NCBI GenBank assembly: GCA_964019165.1
Contig: OZ025286.1
Coordinates: 11,925,401 to 11,989,400, forward strand
Reading direction: 5' to 3'
Origin: Mastigias papua
Lineage: Eukaryota > Cnidaria > Scyphozoa > Rhizostomeae > Mastigiidae
DNA: 64,000 bases
Numbering within the stretch: position 1 is the stretch's first letter; each line of letters starts with the position of its first letter. This document shows, in pieces, positions 51,776 through 63,712 of the stretch. The notes beneath the pieces were generated by a model. It ran no database searches and was not told the DNA's origin. It saw nothing but the letters and a program-made list of their open reading frames with translations. The translations under genes and the position numbers were made by a program.

Positions 51776-52464
51776 TACACACTTGATCACCTACATCACA
51801 CCACTAGCGGTTCTGATTGATAGTGGAAGTATCCGAGTATAGAAGATGTCCAAGAGGCAGAACTGGACCAATTGTAGAGTGTTCTCTATAAGAGTAAGAG
51901 GGGTACTAGAACCAGACAAAAGAAAGAGGCTACTTTCTTTGAGCAATATGAAAACAATCGGTGCAACATTTAAAGGACACATAAATTTTACCATTATTAA
52001 AAGTTTTATGACACGTACTTCTGTTATTTTCTGTCTGACTTAGTAGCCATGATACTTTTGAATTATCAATACTCATCATTGTTCAAATTTCCACTATTAC
52101 CAGATTTTGCTTGGATTTTCTTGCCGGATAGGTTGTATGGGTGGAATTGCTGACAAATGAACAAATTCGAAATTTTGTCTCGTTTCATTGTTCTCATATA
52201 GGTTCCCACCAAAACAGATGATTTTGATAATATTACCTTTTACACCCTATCTCTTTACCACTGGCAATGTACTCAAAGAATCAGGAGAATTTACCTGAAT
52301 TCCTTGTCATATTGTCATGTCATGTTTAAATGTCATGTTGTCACATAAAGCTCCTTGTCACGTTTTAGATGGCTCTTATATTAACTTATTCCTAATATAT
52401 AAAAGCAATGCCTATGTCTCTCTTTTAACAAATGTATTTCATTGTGCTTCTAAGTTTTTTGTCT
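51776..52464. other. Intron sequence, nothing firm
   Basis: Short frames only. A W-I-F-L-P word at about 52110 was considered for the missing exon and rejected. Confidence 0.4.
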
Positions 52465-52870
52465 TTTTTTTTTATTTATTCAATCAAAAAACTTAAACAA
52501 AATACAACTTAATTTATTTGCACCATGCAGTGGGAAAGGACCTATAGTCATCTGGTCCCTACTGCAATGGTGCTCACAATTCAACAAAATTTAAATAGTC
52601 AATAATAAGTTAGTCACACATTAGATGTCTGACAAATAACAATTTAGTCATGAAGATAAGCAAAATTCGACAGTTCGGGATGCCCAAAAAATATAGATGA
52701 CGGAAATTTCAAGTGACATCTAATGTGTGACAAGCTTACTCAAAATCAATGATTAGATAAACAAAATACAAGGCTAAAATGGGTAGGGCGCTGCTGGTAG
52801 CTTATTCGATTTACTCAAGCCTTCCAGTTGACAAAATGAATGATCTAAGTTTCGTCTAAGTTACTTCTAA
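52465..52870 (-). mobile_element. Retroelement 3' UTR with hairpins
   Basis: On the minus strand it ends GAATAAATAAAAAAAAA (52465-52485), a polyadenylation-like end. A hairpin of CACCATTGCAGTAGGGACC with GGTCCTTTCCCACTGCATGG (52521-52574) lies just upstream of it. GTCACACATTAGATGTC and its exact inverse (52613-52629, 52715-52731) bracket 85 nt. No coding remains; a LINE 3' end is the likely source. Confidence 0.5.
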
Positions 52871-54504
52871 GTTTCATGATGACATAATCAATAGGTAGAA
52901 AATTTATAGCATAACTTTCTCTAGCAGCTTGAGTTATTTTATTTAATTGATATCTCTTTCCGCGTGGTCCTTTTTCTTTGCTCAGGCCATTGTTTTTCTG
53001 CACTCTAATACAAGTTATTTTGGATTCTCTACTACTCCTTGACAGTGAATGCGTATAAATTATACATTAAGTTTTTTATCTTGAACCCTCTCCCTGCAAT
53101 TATTTCATCGCCAGGATTAAGATATTTGTAAATCCACAACTTGCACGTACTGGAGAAACTGTCTTGCTGCATTAAAGTCTGAAAAATACGTAGTATAGCA
53201 ATTACGTGATAAGGCAATGGGAAACTTTAGTATATTAGGTTTTCTATAGTCATACCACCACTACTGTAACCAGGTAGACATATCCATCTCTCTATGACTA
53301 AGTATGCATGGCCAATCATGCGCTTTGTTTGGATTTATCCTTTGAAACACTAGAATATTTATTTTTAATAATGATTTTTGGTAAAAGGACAATTTGCGGA
53401 TTTCCCAGCTATAGCACGATTATTTCGATCAAAGTTTTAAATACATTCGAGCAGACAGAGATGGATATTCAAGTATCAATCCTAACTGCATTCTCTTTAT
53501 TACAAGTAACATGAAGCAATTGTTAGTTACTTCAGGGCCTTCCTGTCTTCCTATTACTGAGGTATGTTAAAGGTTATTACCTCTTGAATGAACCACTGGC
53601 AAAACCAAGGCTTAGTAGAATACATCATTGCATTGGATGCTGTGAGAGTTTAGCTTCCAGTTTAGAACGCCATTCTACCATCTTATTCGAAAGCTTTGTT
53701 TGAAAATAGTTTTCACTTATTTTGTCCCTGAAACTGCTGTTTCCTAAGCTGATGAATTTTTCCTCTCATCCACTTGCCTTCGTTTATCAAATATTGTAAC
53801 TCCTTTTTAAAGCAATACAACCGCTGCACGAGGGCTCTCCATTTCATTACTACGATTGAGCCTTTTTCAGTAACCACTAGGACAGTTGAGAGCGCATAGT
53901 TTTTATTATGACTCTTTACATTTTTCAAGTCTATTCGTATCCTGTTGGAACTGGATTTGCAAGAGATGTCATGCCATCCACAAATTGCTGGAAATAGAAT
54001 CATGCCACTCTCGCCAGGACTGTCAGTCTTCATCTTTAGTCACGTTCCGTTGATCTATCTTATTCAGTCGTTCTTTTCTCGAACATATATTGTAATGCTT
54101 GAAAATTCTGTGCAATAAAAAGGAGCAAATGCATGACTTAGCGTCAGGTTTTCTTTTTCACTCCCACAATTTCTCTCGTCTATTGCCTTGCCTTAATATT
54201 TCATTAACGCTTGTTTAAATCATTGTCCTTTACCTTCACCGTTTCTCTCTATTGTTTGTCTTTAACAAATTCAAAATCTCCTGATCTCCTTGACATGCAT
54301 TTTACATTGACTAATAATATTGACGATCTGGCTAAACTTATGATACACCTATTTCTAATGAAAGCCTATTTCAGCATTTCTTTAAATCCATGTAAGATTT
54401 ATACGACATTAGTTGATATTGTAAAATGTTTTATATTTCCATGTAAATGCTATATGCATTTCAGAACTCATATCTATCCTGCAAATATAAACAATGTTGA
54501 AATA
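52871..54504. other. Intron sequence, nothing firm
   Basis: Several exon-like segments with fair splice sites (for example 26 nt at 53531-53556) do not fit the required phase. No gene supported. Confidence 0.4.
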
Positions 54505-54680
54505 CAGTTACACCCTGTTTAAACGTACACTGAATAAGTCGGACTTTCTCTTATTCGGACTGATTTTTCATTCCCCTAGGATGGATTCTCCAAACTCAGT
54601 CCAAAATACATTGTTTAAGCCGTACCCCGGATAAGTCCGACATTCACTTAGTCGTGCCAATTCTATATGTACCCTCAGCT
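54505..54680 (+). mobile_element. pogo/Tigger-like transposon end fragment
   Basis: Starts CAGTTACACCCTGTTTAAAC and continues with repeated AATAAGTCGGACT / TTATTCGGACT words, the pattern at the ends of pogo-like elements. No partner end or transposase seen. Confidence 0.35.
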
Positions 54681-55139
54681 AAAGTATTCGGCTTTGTTCA
54701 GATTACCTAGAGAATTTTCTCTCAAATGCAGCTTTTAGAGGTTGAAGGTTTGAAAGTTTTATTGGGGATTATTGAAAGCCTGAAAGGTTTATCAGAGTCG
54801 AAGCTAGAGTATTTTTTTTAATTAACTTTTTTTCGAGGTATTTTATTAATTTTCTTATACGAGATACTTTAGAAGAGGTTAATAAAGGAGAAGCTTGATG
54901 TGCAGTCTCACAGAAAGATGGATGTCCAAAACATATGTTGCCTTGACAGATTGAAAGGACATATACGATTTACGATTAGGTAGAGGAGACCAACAGAAAT
55001 TACTCAGGCTACTGAAACACTTGTTAACCTTTCCATTTTCACAAAAAGTGGAGGAGTAGGAGCAATTGTTTTGAAGGCATCGTATGTTGTTTACATTGAG
55101 CCTCCTACTTTTACTTCATCCATATGGTTGAAATAAGAA

Positions 55140-57123
55140 CCCTTCTTTCTCTTTTATCAGCAAAATTAAAGATAATAATGGTAGTTTAACATCAAATCCA
55201 TCCAAAATACCCAATGTCTTCAATGATTTCTTGTCACTGTATCTAACGAAATTACTAGATCTATCCCAGAAACTAATAAATCACCGAATGAATATCTTCG
55301 CTATAGAATTCCCAATTCAATACTTCTTTCATCAGTCACTCCTAAAGAAGTCAATCTAACGATTCTAAATCTTGATCAAATTAAATCTACTGTTACCTAT
55401 TTAATCCCAATAAAAGCACTAAAAATTCGGGGACCAAACGTGTCTTAACCATTTACCATAATTATTAACCAGTCGTTTATTGAAAGCATTTTTCCATCAA
55501 AACTCAAAATAGCCAAAGTAATTTCTATTGTTAAAATAGGTGATCCAGAAGTACCCTCAAACTATAGATCAATTTCTCTACCTATATTAGGCAAAATCTT
55601 GGAGAAGTTGATGCACAAAAGAAATTACTCCTTTTTAAAAGAATATTAGCTGGTATACCCCTTACAATTTGGATTTCGAATAAATCATTGCATCGGTCAT
55701 GCAATAATTAGCATAACTGAGGATAGTACATCCACTCGTCATAACAAGCGAGATTGTTTCGGTATTTTCATTGACCTTCAGAAGGCTTTTGACACTGCTA
55801 ATCATGAAATTCTGCTCAAGAAATTGGAGCATTATGGTATAAGAGGAGATACCTAAAAGTGGTTTCACTCCTATTTGTCAGATAGAAGCCAGTTTGTTTC
55901 AATAAATGGCGACGATTCTATCAAAATAGAAATCTCTTATAGTGTTCCACAGGTATTAGTGCTTGGGCCACTTTTATTCCTGATCTTCCTAATGTGTGAA
56001 GTAAGATCAAGATCTATCTTTTTGCAGACACTATTAATATTTATGTAGACAGTGAAACTATTAGCGAGCTTGCAAAGATTGCGGACAAAGAATTAAAATT
56101 AGTCAAACGATGGATTGTATCAAATTTGTTGTCACTTAATATAACTAAAACTTAATTATATCATTTGTCATCCCCCTGTCATGTCCATTCCCTCTGATAT
56201 CGTTATTGGAATTCTCGCTATTAAAATCTACAGATAACACAATAATAGCTCTAATTGCGTAAAATTTTTCGGATTGCTTCTTGATGAAAATCTAAATTGG
56301 AAATTACGTCTATCTGGACTGTCTAAGAAACTGGCAAGAACCTGTGGCATCCTCTTGAAAATTAGTTACTTGCTTCCGACGGACACCTTGGTCAATGTTT
56401 GCAATTCATTGTTTATGTCTTTTGTACAATATGGCATAATTGTAAGGGGCCAAACATCTCCTTCATACATTGAACCAATATTTAAGCTGCAAAAAATGCT
56501 CTAAGCACAATTTTACACGAACATCCAAGGTCTCATACACTTCCAGTATTTAAAGCCCTCGAGCTCCTGAGACTGCTGGACGTGTTTCAATTAAAAATCC
56601 TTAGTTTTGTATTTGAATCTATTAATAAAACGAATAATATTTGCTTTCATAATTTCTTTACTTGTACCTCAAGCATTCATGAGTATCACACAAGGCATTC
56701 TTATCGAGGAAATGTCTTCCTCACTCATAAAAATAGCTTCCAATATGGTTTGAAATCAATGCTTTTATAGAGCAAAATTGTGGAGTGATCTCCCGGAAGA
56801 GTTAAGAATTTCAATCTAAATATTCGTTTAAAAAGCATCTTAAAAAACACATTCTAAGTTCTCTATAATTCTGGAAAACACATTGCCAGGAAAGCAAGTG
56901 CACTGCTATTGAGCAAATCATTATTTATTATTGAGGGGGGGTCTCCTCTTGTTAGTGTTTGGACGATTGGGAGATTCCTCCTTTGAGAAATTCCATTATT
57001 CATGCAGATTAGACAATGTTACTTATTGTGTATTGTAGATTGTTAATTGTTGTTTTGTATAGTATAATGTATTAGGTTAATGGCATTTAGAATATCATGA
57101 AAATGAAAGTGAAATGAAAGGAA
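55140..57123 (+). mobile_element. Degenerate LINE with RT and C-terminal pieces (LINE H)
   Basis: Plus strand in shifting frames: NYRSISLPILGKILEKL (about 55560-55610), [20 protein letters not shown] (motif A, about 55760), WFHSYLSDRSQFVSING, a broken motif B (VPQVLVLGPLLFLIF, about 55945), then LLDENLNWKLRLSGLSKKLA (56275-56340) and YRAKLWSDLPEEL (about 56765). The element ends with GAAAATGAAAGTGAAATGAA. Many stops. Confidence 0.78.
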
Positions 57124-57124
57124 A

Positions 57125-58225
57125 TTGTTGATTTTCCTCATTATCATCTCTGTATATGGTGAGAAGAGCTCTGGTGACAAAACGCATCCTTGTCGTACAC
57201 CTCTTGCTCTGTTTACCTAGTCACTCATATCTTACCCTGTGCGTACTGCAGCTTGATGTTGCCAGTAGAAATACTTTATTACTTCTAAATCTTTGCCGTT
57301 AATACCCAGTTCTTGAAATATTTCAAGCAGTGTTACGTGTTGGACTTCATCACAAGATTTCCCATATATAAATATACATATTTCGCTTCTCTACGCATCT
57401 CTCTGTTATTATTCGAAGTATGAATAATGCATTCCTTGTTCCCTTCTCTGGCATGAATCCGCATTGGTCTTCTGATATTTCACACCTTGTCCTCTCTCTC
57501 ATTCGCTGTATTGGGATTTTCAGAATAGCCTTGACCTGTGGCTCATAAAGCTTACTGTGCGATGGTGCTCTGTTGTACCTGCTTTCTTTGGCAAAGTAAT
57601 AAAGGTAGATCTAGACATATCTTTTTGGGAATGTCCTTCATCGTAAATCCTGTTGGTTATCTTAGTCATCCAATCTGCACCTATTATCAAGGGCTTGAAT
57701 GAACTCAATATATACCGCATATGGATCTGCTGCGTTCCCTTTTGGTATGCTTTTGATTGCTTTTTTGTAATATAGCCGAATTTTCCCCTTTTCTCTTCGT
57801 AACTAATATTCTGGTAGCCTGTCATCTTTAAATAGCTCACAAATATGTTCCTTCCATCTTTCACGTAACTTTTCTTTTCCCATGTACTCTTGCCATCATT
57901 TGCTTCAATCCAATCGGCCGAAGAGGAAGTTTTGCAGTTTCTAATGGCTTCTTTTATTTTGATATGCATTAGTTGCGTGTTTTTCTTTTCTAGTTCCTCG
58001 GTTTCCTGACATTGATTGTTAAGTACAATCTCTTTTGCTCTTTGGCAAGACTTTCGAGCCTCCCTGACTAATTTCTTGTATGTTCTGATGTTATTCTTTG
58101 CTTTCCTTCTTTCATTCATTAGCTCAAGGATTTCTAGTGTCATCCTAGGTTTGTGCTTCTTTTTGTGACATATTGGTATTGACTCTATGGCTGCCTCTTT
58201 TGAACTTGTTTTAAAATATCGTTAC
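57125..58225 (-). mobile_element. RTE-like LINE fragment
   Basis: The minus frame 58143-57520 reads MNERRKAKNNIRTYKKLVRE, IKIKEAIRNCKTSSSADWIE and later SRSTFITLPKKAGTTEHHRT, the RTE linker and RT start seen also at 25.2-25.4 kb (SRPIFVTLSKNTGLTGCERH). Downstream pieces to 57125 include a motif B-like RGVRQGCVLSPELFSPY. The 3' end is missing; it abuts the tail of LINE H. Confidence 0.75.
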
Positions 58226-59077
58226 ATAATTACTAATTGTTCACCGCTTTGATTTTCATTTTTCGCTTCCATTCTCGTTTTTACCTCTTTTTGAAAAATT
58301 TGTCTTTAACTTCTTTCTCTTTCTCTAGGCTTTTTAGATCTAGCTTTGATGAAGTCCATTTATGTTGTTTTAGAAGAGTATTATTAGCTTATTAGGCAAC
58401 GGTTAGGTAGTGCGCTGATATAGTTTTGCTTGGTTGTCAACTTTGCAATTGTTTGTGTTAGGTTTCCCAAGCTACAATGACATGTGGGCATTGCCACTTG
58501 TCAACGTTTGGTTGTAGGCACGTAGTTATATTTTGAGTGGCATTACGCTGTAAAGTTTGAGTAATTTTGTTTGTTATGCAGTTTAAGAAATTATGTAATG
58601 AGACTATTTTGAGTAATTGTTTTTTTATTTAAAGGAGCCTATTTGGCTTGATTCAGGTAGTCGGCTCAACACGCCACACAGCTAAGTTGCTGATATATAT
58701 AGTACTAGGAATATAGATATTTTGATACACTTATGATAAAAGTTCAGTGATTTCTCGGCTTACCCTACTACAAAGAAGTAGTTATCATTAGATACTTAAA
58801 ATGGCTTTTTGAAATATGATTGTGCATTTTATTTGCATCAACTCTTTGAATATGACTAAGCATAATCTTGATAAGTCAGATATTTGCCAACTTGGCAATA
58901 GAAGTCCTGGTAACCTTAATTGAGTTCTATCTCGTCAATAATCTTAGGCTTTACCCCACTCAGCATTCTGGAGAGTTCTCCGCCGGTAATGATTTAGTTC
59001 TACACTTCTGGTTTCGTTTGTTAACTCCTACTTATAAGCTTTTATACTATCCAGGAATCCTTTTTCCATTTTATCAG
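58226..59077. other. Intron sequence before exon k
   Basis: Contains good acceptors (for example TTCTCTTTCTCTAG at 58329) but no segment that fits as the missing exon. A 60-nt stop-free segment, 58468-58527, with the right phase encodes TCGHCHLSTFG and cannot be supported by similarity. Confidence 0.4.
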
Positions 59078-59184
59078 GCATGTGATGAGATACATAGCAA
59101 GAAATTTGACGTAGTTATCATCAAGCCATCAACAATATGGTTTTATCACAAATTACCAGATAAATCATTAGTGAATATTTCAAG
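59078..59184 (+). CDS. DCLRE1C: DCLRE1C exon k (zinc-site C, KPST)
   Basis: Acceptor TTCCATTTTATCAG, donor GTAATA, 107 nt. It encodes ACDEIHSKKFDVVIIKPSTI, WFYHKLPDKSLVNIS and two bases AG. The C of A-C-D lines up with C272, the fourth zinc ligand. I-K-P-S-T-x-W-F is a conserved Artemis block. The distance from the exon j cysteine to this one is only 5 residues where 16 are usual, which is why a small exon must be missing. Confidence 0.94.
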
Positions 59185-59353
59185 GTAATAACTTCAATGT
59201 CTTTCATCTTTTTAGGCTTCACCTCATACCAGTTTGGTGTTAGTTTTGCTTTTGATTGATTGCAAATATTCCTGCCCTGTCTTTCATGATACTATATGTG
59301 TATGTTTTTACTTGACAACCAATCGCAAGACAAGAGTTCTTACTTTTTTCCAG

Positions 59354-59414
59354 TTATGATGCTAAATGTGATTTGTACCGGGTATTACATTCAATGCATT
59401 CGTCCTATGAGGAG
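59354..59414 (+). CDS. DCLRE1C: DCLRE1C exon l (MHSSYEE)
   Basis: Acceptor ACTTTTTTCCAG, donor GTATGT, 61 nt. AG plus T gives S, then YDAKCDLYRVLHSMHSSYEE. The H of M-H-S-S-Y corresponds to H319, the last active-site histidine. Ends in phase 0. Confidence 0.94.
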
Positions 59415-61709
59415 GTATGTTGAGCAGCTTGTTCCTTCGTTTGATGTCTCTCTTGCTGTGTTACCCTGCTATTGTTAGGAGTTTTGGATTATTAAATGTA
59501 TTGGCTAATGCTCGCTTGAATAGCTTATAAATGATATAATATATATTTTTATAAGTGATTGAATTGCCTCATTTGCCTGAAAGCATTGGTCTTTTGGTTA
59601 GGTTCATCATACGCAAAGTTCATCTGTCGTTTAATAAGATCGCCGTGCTCTTTTCTTGGAATAACTAGCCGTTGCACAGAGGGCGCAGAGATGGAATTAC
59701 ACAAAATCACACGTTTTTTACTTGAAAAATAATGATGATAAAGACAATTTGTTATAAATTTCAAATTTACTGTAGCACATCAAGTGACTGTAGCATGCGC
59801 TAAAGTTTTGGGATTCGAGGAAGTGTTCTCTTTCACGCCGAACTCGCTTGCAACATGAAAATACTACCGCCCTGGTAAAAGAGTATGTATTTGGTCTCTA
59901 ATGAGAAAACAGCAGCTAGAATAGAATAATATGTTTAAGTAAAAACCTGATTTATTGTTTGAAGAATCAGCTGTAATGTTCGGGTATTTTCCAAATTGTT
60001 TTTACCTTTGCCCAAATTTGGTCCGGTTTACTTTGAACTTCAAGGCCAATTTCGACATAAATCCTTGAATATCTTAAAAATGGCTAAGACTCACATATCA
60101 ACTTAACAACTTTTTGAAACATCTAGGCTGTGTTCTACTGACATCTGTATACAGAATGATGTAAGTCTTAGCCGATTTGTCATAAACACCAATCCAGAAT
60201 TGATGATATCAGATCACACCAGGTATAGAAAGTGGCTTCTTTGTTTGTTGTGAACTATTGGGGAAATCCTATAGCTAAGTAAAAATTTTCGAGTGAGTGT
60301 TGCAGAAGAGGCAGGCAAAAGTTTTAACCGCCATTATATTTTTTAAATTAAGAGAAAATCCTCATAACTCTGCAGTTCAGACAGCTTTAGGATGATTTTC
60401 AACAGAAATATGAATCGAGTTTTAGCAACTTCCCCACAATTTAAGCAATTTTTCAAATTCCTTTGAAATTCCACTCTAAAGCTCAAAAATCTACTGTATT
60501 AAATGCTGAGAATATCATACAGTCATATATTATAGGTAATTTTTGAGTCATTTAGATAGGCTTCATCACCCCATTCACTTAGGTTAATGAAATGTTAAAG
60601 TCCATTTCAAAACTATTGAAACAATTTCTTACCAACGCCATACTGCTATTCATTTCATGCATCCACGTGTTTCTTTCTAGAAAAGAAGCTAGTGGATGAC
60701 TGACATGAGTAGGGCATAGAAAATAGGATTGGAAGGAGAAAAATGGAATATAAAGTAAAGGCTCCAAGAGGAAAAATAGCCTGCTTACTTATTAGTTCGT
60801 GTTCATTCCTCCATAAGATAAGAATTGCCTTCAAACTGTGGAAAAATTAGACTGTTGCATTGTGGTGTTGAATGAAGATTGAATGGTGGAAAATTTTGCA
60901 ACAATTGTTACGAAGCTCTATATTAGGAGACTGAAAAAGTCTTTCGGTATAATTGAAACAATGACCTGGGATTCTGGTCAAGATCTTTAGAGCAAGAAAA
61001 ACCGCAACCTGCATGTGATAGAAAAGGAACTGGAAAGGTATGAAATCAAAGAAGCAAACAGCTCTTACTAACTATTTCAAATTACTTTTTGCATTCACAG
61101 ATAGATTAACAGTTTATTTTTTGCAATATCTATTGTGGGAATGTATTCAAACAATTTGATACCCCACAAGTAATTAGCGTAAAAATTGAATATTCAATAA
61201 AAAGCGTAAGCATATTTCATACCCCTCCAAGTATTTTCTCGCCCCTTTACCCAGCATCAAAAATGAGAGCCCCCTAAGACCAGTCTATTACGGCAAGGGT
61301 AAATCGTACTTCAAGCTCAACCATATCTCGTTTAGTCATCAAGGGATTCTTCAATTTCTTGTTATTGTCCGTTGGGAGATTTACTTTTCTCATTAATATG
61401 GAAGTTATCATCTAGATATGCCCATTGGGAATTACCATAGCTATTCATTTAGGAAATTTCATGATTTATCTGTACTGCATAGTCGTGTAGACTACAGGAA
61501 GATTTAGTTTTTTGAGAATGGTTATTTAGTAAAGTTTTGTATGCTGATTTTAAGTATATGTGGTTTTTTATATGAAGCCCTCATGATTATTCTATGGCAT
61601 CTCCCAAAATTTGACATTTTCATGAAGAAACTATAGCATCATTTCAATATACTAACTTAGCTGTAATTAAGTCACAAAATACCTTGTCAGATAAACTGAA
61701 AGTTATGAT
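59415..61709. other. Intron sequence, nothing firm
   Basis: Between exon l and the MITE. A 34-nt exon-like segment at 60127-60160 with good splice sites was rejected. No repeat family recognised. Confidence 0.4.
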
Positions 61710-62034
61710 ACCGTAAATCCTCGAATTACTCCCCTGGGTGCTTATTTATTTGTGATGCGCCTTGGGTAGGGTTTTATTTGATGGGAGGACTTATTCGAGG
61801 GGGGTTATAAACTTATTTGACATTTGTCACATAAAAAGCTCATTGTTAAAGCTCCTTTTCTCCTTAGTATTAGAACCACAATCAAAATTTAAGTATTAAT
61901 CTTTATCAAAGCCTTCATCATCATCAGAAGTGGGTGCTTATTCGAGGGGGACTTATTAACAAACTGAAGTTCCAGCATGGGGGCTTGTTTGAGGGGAGGA
62001 CTATTCAGTGGGGGACAATTCGAGGATTTGTGTC
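61710..62034. mobile_element. MITE with AAATCCTCGAATT ends
   Basis: The left end TACCGTAAATCCTCGAATTA and the right end CAATTCGAGGATTTGTGTCA are near inverse, and TTATTCGAGGGGG words recur inside. 325 bp, no coding. The superfamily is not assigned. Confidence 0.65.
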
Positions 62035-63005
62035 ATGAGAGAATTGAATTAAGAGAACTCTGTTCCAAAGTTTCGCAATCTGGGCCCACTGTGCGTGTAG
62101 TATGAATCTCTTTCAGACAATGCTCGATGAGTTTATACATGGGAAGCTGATAAGTTCGTTTTATAGTTCTCCCTCTAGTTTGGCTAAAAGTGGCAAATCC
62201 AGACTAATTTTATACTGAATTTTATAGAAAACAAGTAGGGGCGAAAGTAAATTCCTCAGTTAAGAGAAATTTGAATACTTAGATAGTGGTATCTTTTGCA
62301 ATATATTTGGAGGTAATGTTAAAGCCTACTCATTCATAGAATGGAGAGCTGCATGTTTGTAACAGGTTTTTGTCCACTTTTTGACATTTCTCCACTTTGT
62401 CTGTTGCTAGACAAAAATACAGCAGTTTTGTGTAATCTGTAATTGAGTTACATTATAGTATGTTGAAGCATTTAAAGAATACATAATTGCGATCATACTT
62501 TTTATGCCAATATGATATTGTAGTTGGATGATTAAGGCAAAATTGGCCTCAGCATACACAGCAGCGACGACTTATTCAGTTAGTTTCAGTATTTTTAATA
62601 ATTTTCAATTCGATTTCTATAGAACTTTCTTATTTTCTAAAGGTTTTGGCAGCTTTCCCTGGAACTGAGATAGCCCCATACAAGTTTAGCAAGAGGTTGA
62701 AATCATGACCACGCTTTCTGCATTTGGCCTGGTATTGAAATGGCCACATTTCAAGACTGTATTACACTCTCTGCATTTCTTTCGTCTTAGCCCTGTCTTA
62801 TTGATATGACTACAGTCTTTGCCCCCCTCTTCACCTGATATTGGCTTTCCTATTCTCTACTGTAGATATCATCCACATTATGATCTAGTGGCAATGGCTT
62901 TCAATTTGGCTAAAAGATTAGCATTGTGGCCAAATTTTCTGTCCTTCGGCGTTGTGCTTTCAAGTTTATCCCCGCAATTCATTTGGAGAATACTCAGGCA
63001 GAAAG
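62035..63005. other. Intron sequence, possible repeat body
   Basis: No gene. The part from about 62640 to 63005 may be the 5' body of the tRNA-related repeat that follows, but I have no second copy to prove it. Confidence 0.35.
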
Positions 63006-63006
63006 T

Positions 63007-63072
63007 GTGACCCAAAAGCTCAGTTGATAGAGCTTTGTACAATGCCATTGGTTTCAGTTCCATCCCCGCTTT
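63007..63072 (+). repeat. tRNA-related (SINE-like) segment
   Basis: AAGCTCAGTTGATAGAGC resembles a tRNA D-arm/A box, and GGTTTCAGTTCCATCCC a degenerate B box at proper spacing. It lies just before exon m. Not a working tRNA gene. Confidence 0.4.
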
Positions 63073-63146
63073 ATCCAATCAGTCTCTCCAATTTGAACTT
63101 GAAGACTATCTGTTTTGTATCTAATAGGCATTTACATATATTTCAG

Positions 63147-63238
63147 ATTGTAGATGTTGTTTCATATTTGCAACCAGAACATATACACCCTACTGTCGTG
63201 CCGGTGGATGCCATTGATATTCGTACAGCATATGATAG
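63147..63238 (+). CDS. DCLRE1C: DCLRE1C exon m
   Basis: Acceptor ACATATATTTCAG, donor GTGCTT, 92 nt. It encodes IVDVVSYLQPEHIHPTVVPV, DAIDIRTAYD and two bases AG. It continues MHSSYEE directly, matching the Artemis pattern 'H-S-S-Y-S-E-I-x-D-F-L-S-Y-L-x-P-x-x-x-x-P-x-V-I-P-V', the end of the MBL/beta-CASP fold. Confidence 0.94.
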
Positions 63239-63584
63239 GTGCTTTTAACACCCTTTTTCATTGTTCATTGTATACTCTTCCTCTTAGATTATTTGTTTAC
63301 TAGTCAGATATACCGATTTGATTCACCGCCTTTCTCATATCTATTTACCCTCAAGTTACTGTTATATTTGGTTTGCATGATGGAATTGATATCATAGCTT
63401 GTGATATTCTACTCCTTATGTATGATTCAATAATTTGATGCCGATTGGGATTTAGTATCCATCAAGTATGCTTCACATGTCTGATTCACCTGGTGGTAGA
63501 CTTGACCACACCTGAAAGTTTGATTTTCTATTAAATGTTATCCTATTTTTTACACTAGCATCCAGCTCATTTGTCATATTTCAG

Positions 63585-63712
63585 ATTACAGTGTCTATTA
63601 TCAAATGAGGTTGAAGACCATTTAATTAATTTATCAGACCATAGCTCAGATAAACAAGCAAACTCTTGGAATTTCAATGTTACGTCAAAGTTGGTATTCT
63701 CTCCCAAGAAAG
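63585..63712 (+). CDS. DCLRE1C: DCLRE1C exon n (start of C-terminal tail)
   Basis: Acceptor GTCATATTTCAG, donor GTAGAT, 128 nt, stop-free in the frame from exon m. It encodes RLQCLLSNEVEDHLINLSDH and then a Ser/Asn/Lys-rich segment ending SPKK. The first residues fit the helix after the beta-CASP core; the rest is variable tail, so the support is frame and splice sites more than similarity. Confidence 0.72.

Larger units (their letters stand above)
19478..63712 (+). other. DCLRE1C: Artemis-like (DCLRE1C) gene span, partial
   Basis: Fourteen exons on one strand join in frame through 13 introns, every one with AG acceptor and GT donor, into 355 codons. The product is an MBL/beta-CASP nuclease. 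Visible in order: the second half of HxHxDH (DHMKGL), PAGHC (motif 3), TGDFR (motif 4), YIDTTF (first beta-CASP acid), IHV and RIHSC and a later AC (the four ligands of the zinc site that sets Artemis apart from SNM1A/B), IKPSTIWF, and MHSSYEE (last metal-binding histidine). Known role of the family: opening hairpins and trimming ends in non-homologous end joining, in the nucleus with DNA-PKcs. The first exon, about 12 residues between the zinc cysteines, and the C-terminal tail are not found. Confidence 0.9.

Noticed and set aside
52096..52126. F-A-W-I-F-L-P word resembling the missing Artemis W-x-x-L-P exon
   Set aside because: No acceptor in the needed phase and every GT donor leaves phase 2 where phase 0 is needed.
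52995..53048. Segment after a good CTTTGCTCAG acceptor encoding Y-F-G-F-S-T-T-P
   Set aside because: Runs into a stop before any GT donor; the tryptophan is missing.
53531..53556. 26-nt exon-like segment with strong splice sites
   Set aside because: The length would shift the frame between exons j and k, and there is no sequence match.
58478..58512. Y-N-D-M-W-A-L-P word near exon k
   Set aside because: Start phase is wrong by one base and the donor GTCAAC is poor.
59217..59262. Frame reading FTSYQFGVSFAF after a TTTTTAG acceptor, similar to the Artemis S-Y-x-x-x-F-S-F-H segment
   Set aside because: Out of phase with exon k and followed by a stop; the exon at 59354-59414 fits in frame, with good splice sites and the H-S-S-Y motif.
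60127..60160. 34-nt segment with good acceptor and GTAAGT donor, in phase with exon k
   Set aside because: The encoded LCSTDICIQND lacks the required histidine, and the exon at 59354 fully accounts for this part.
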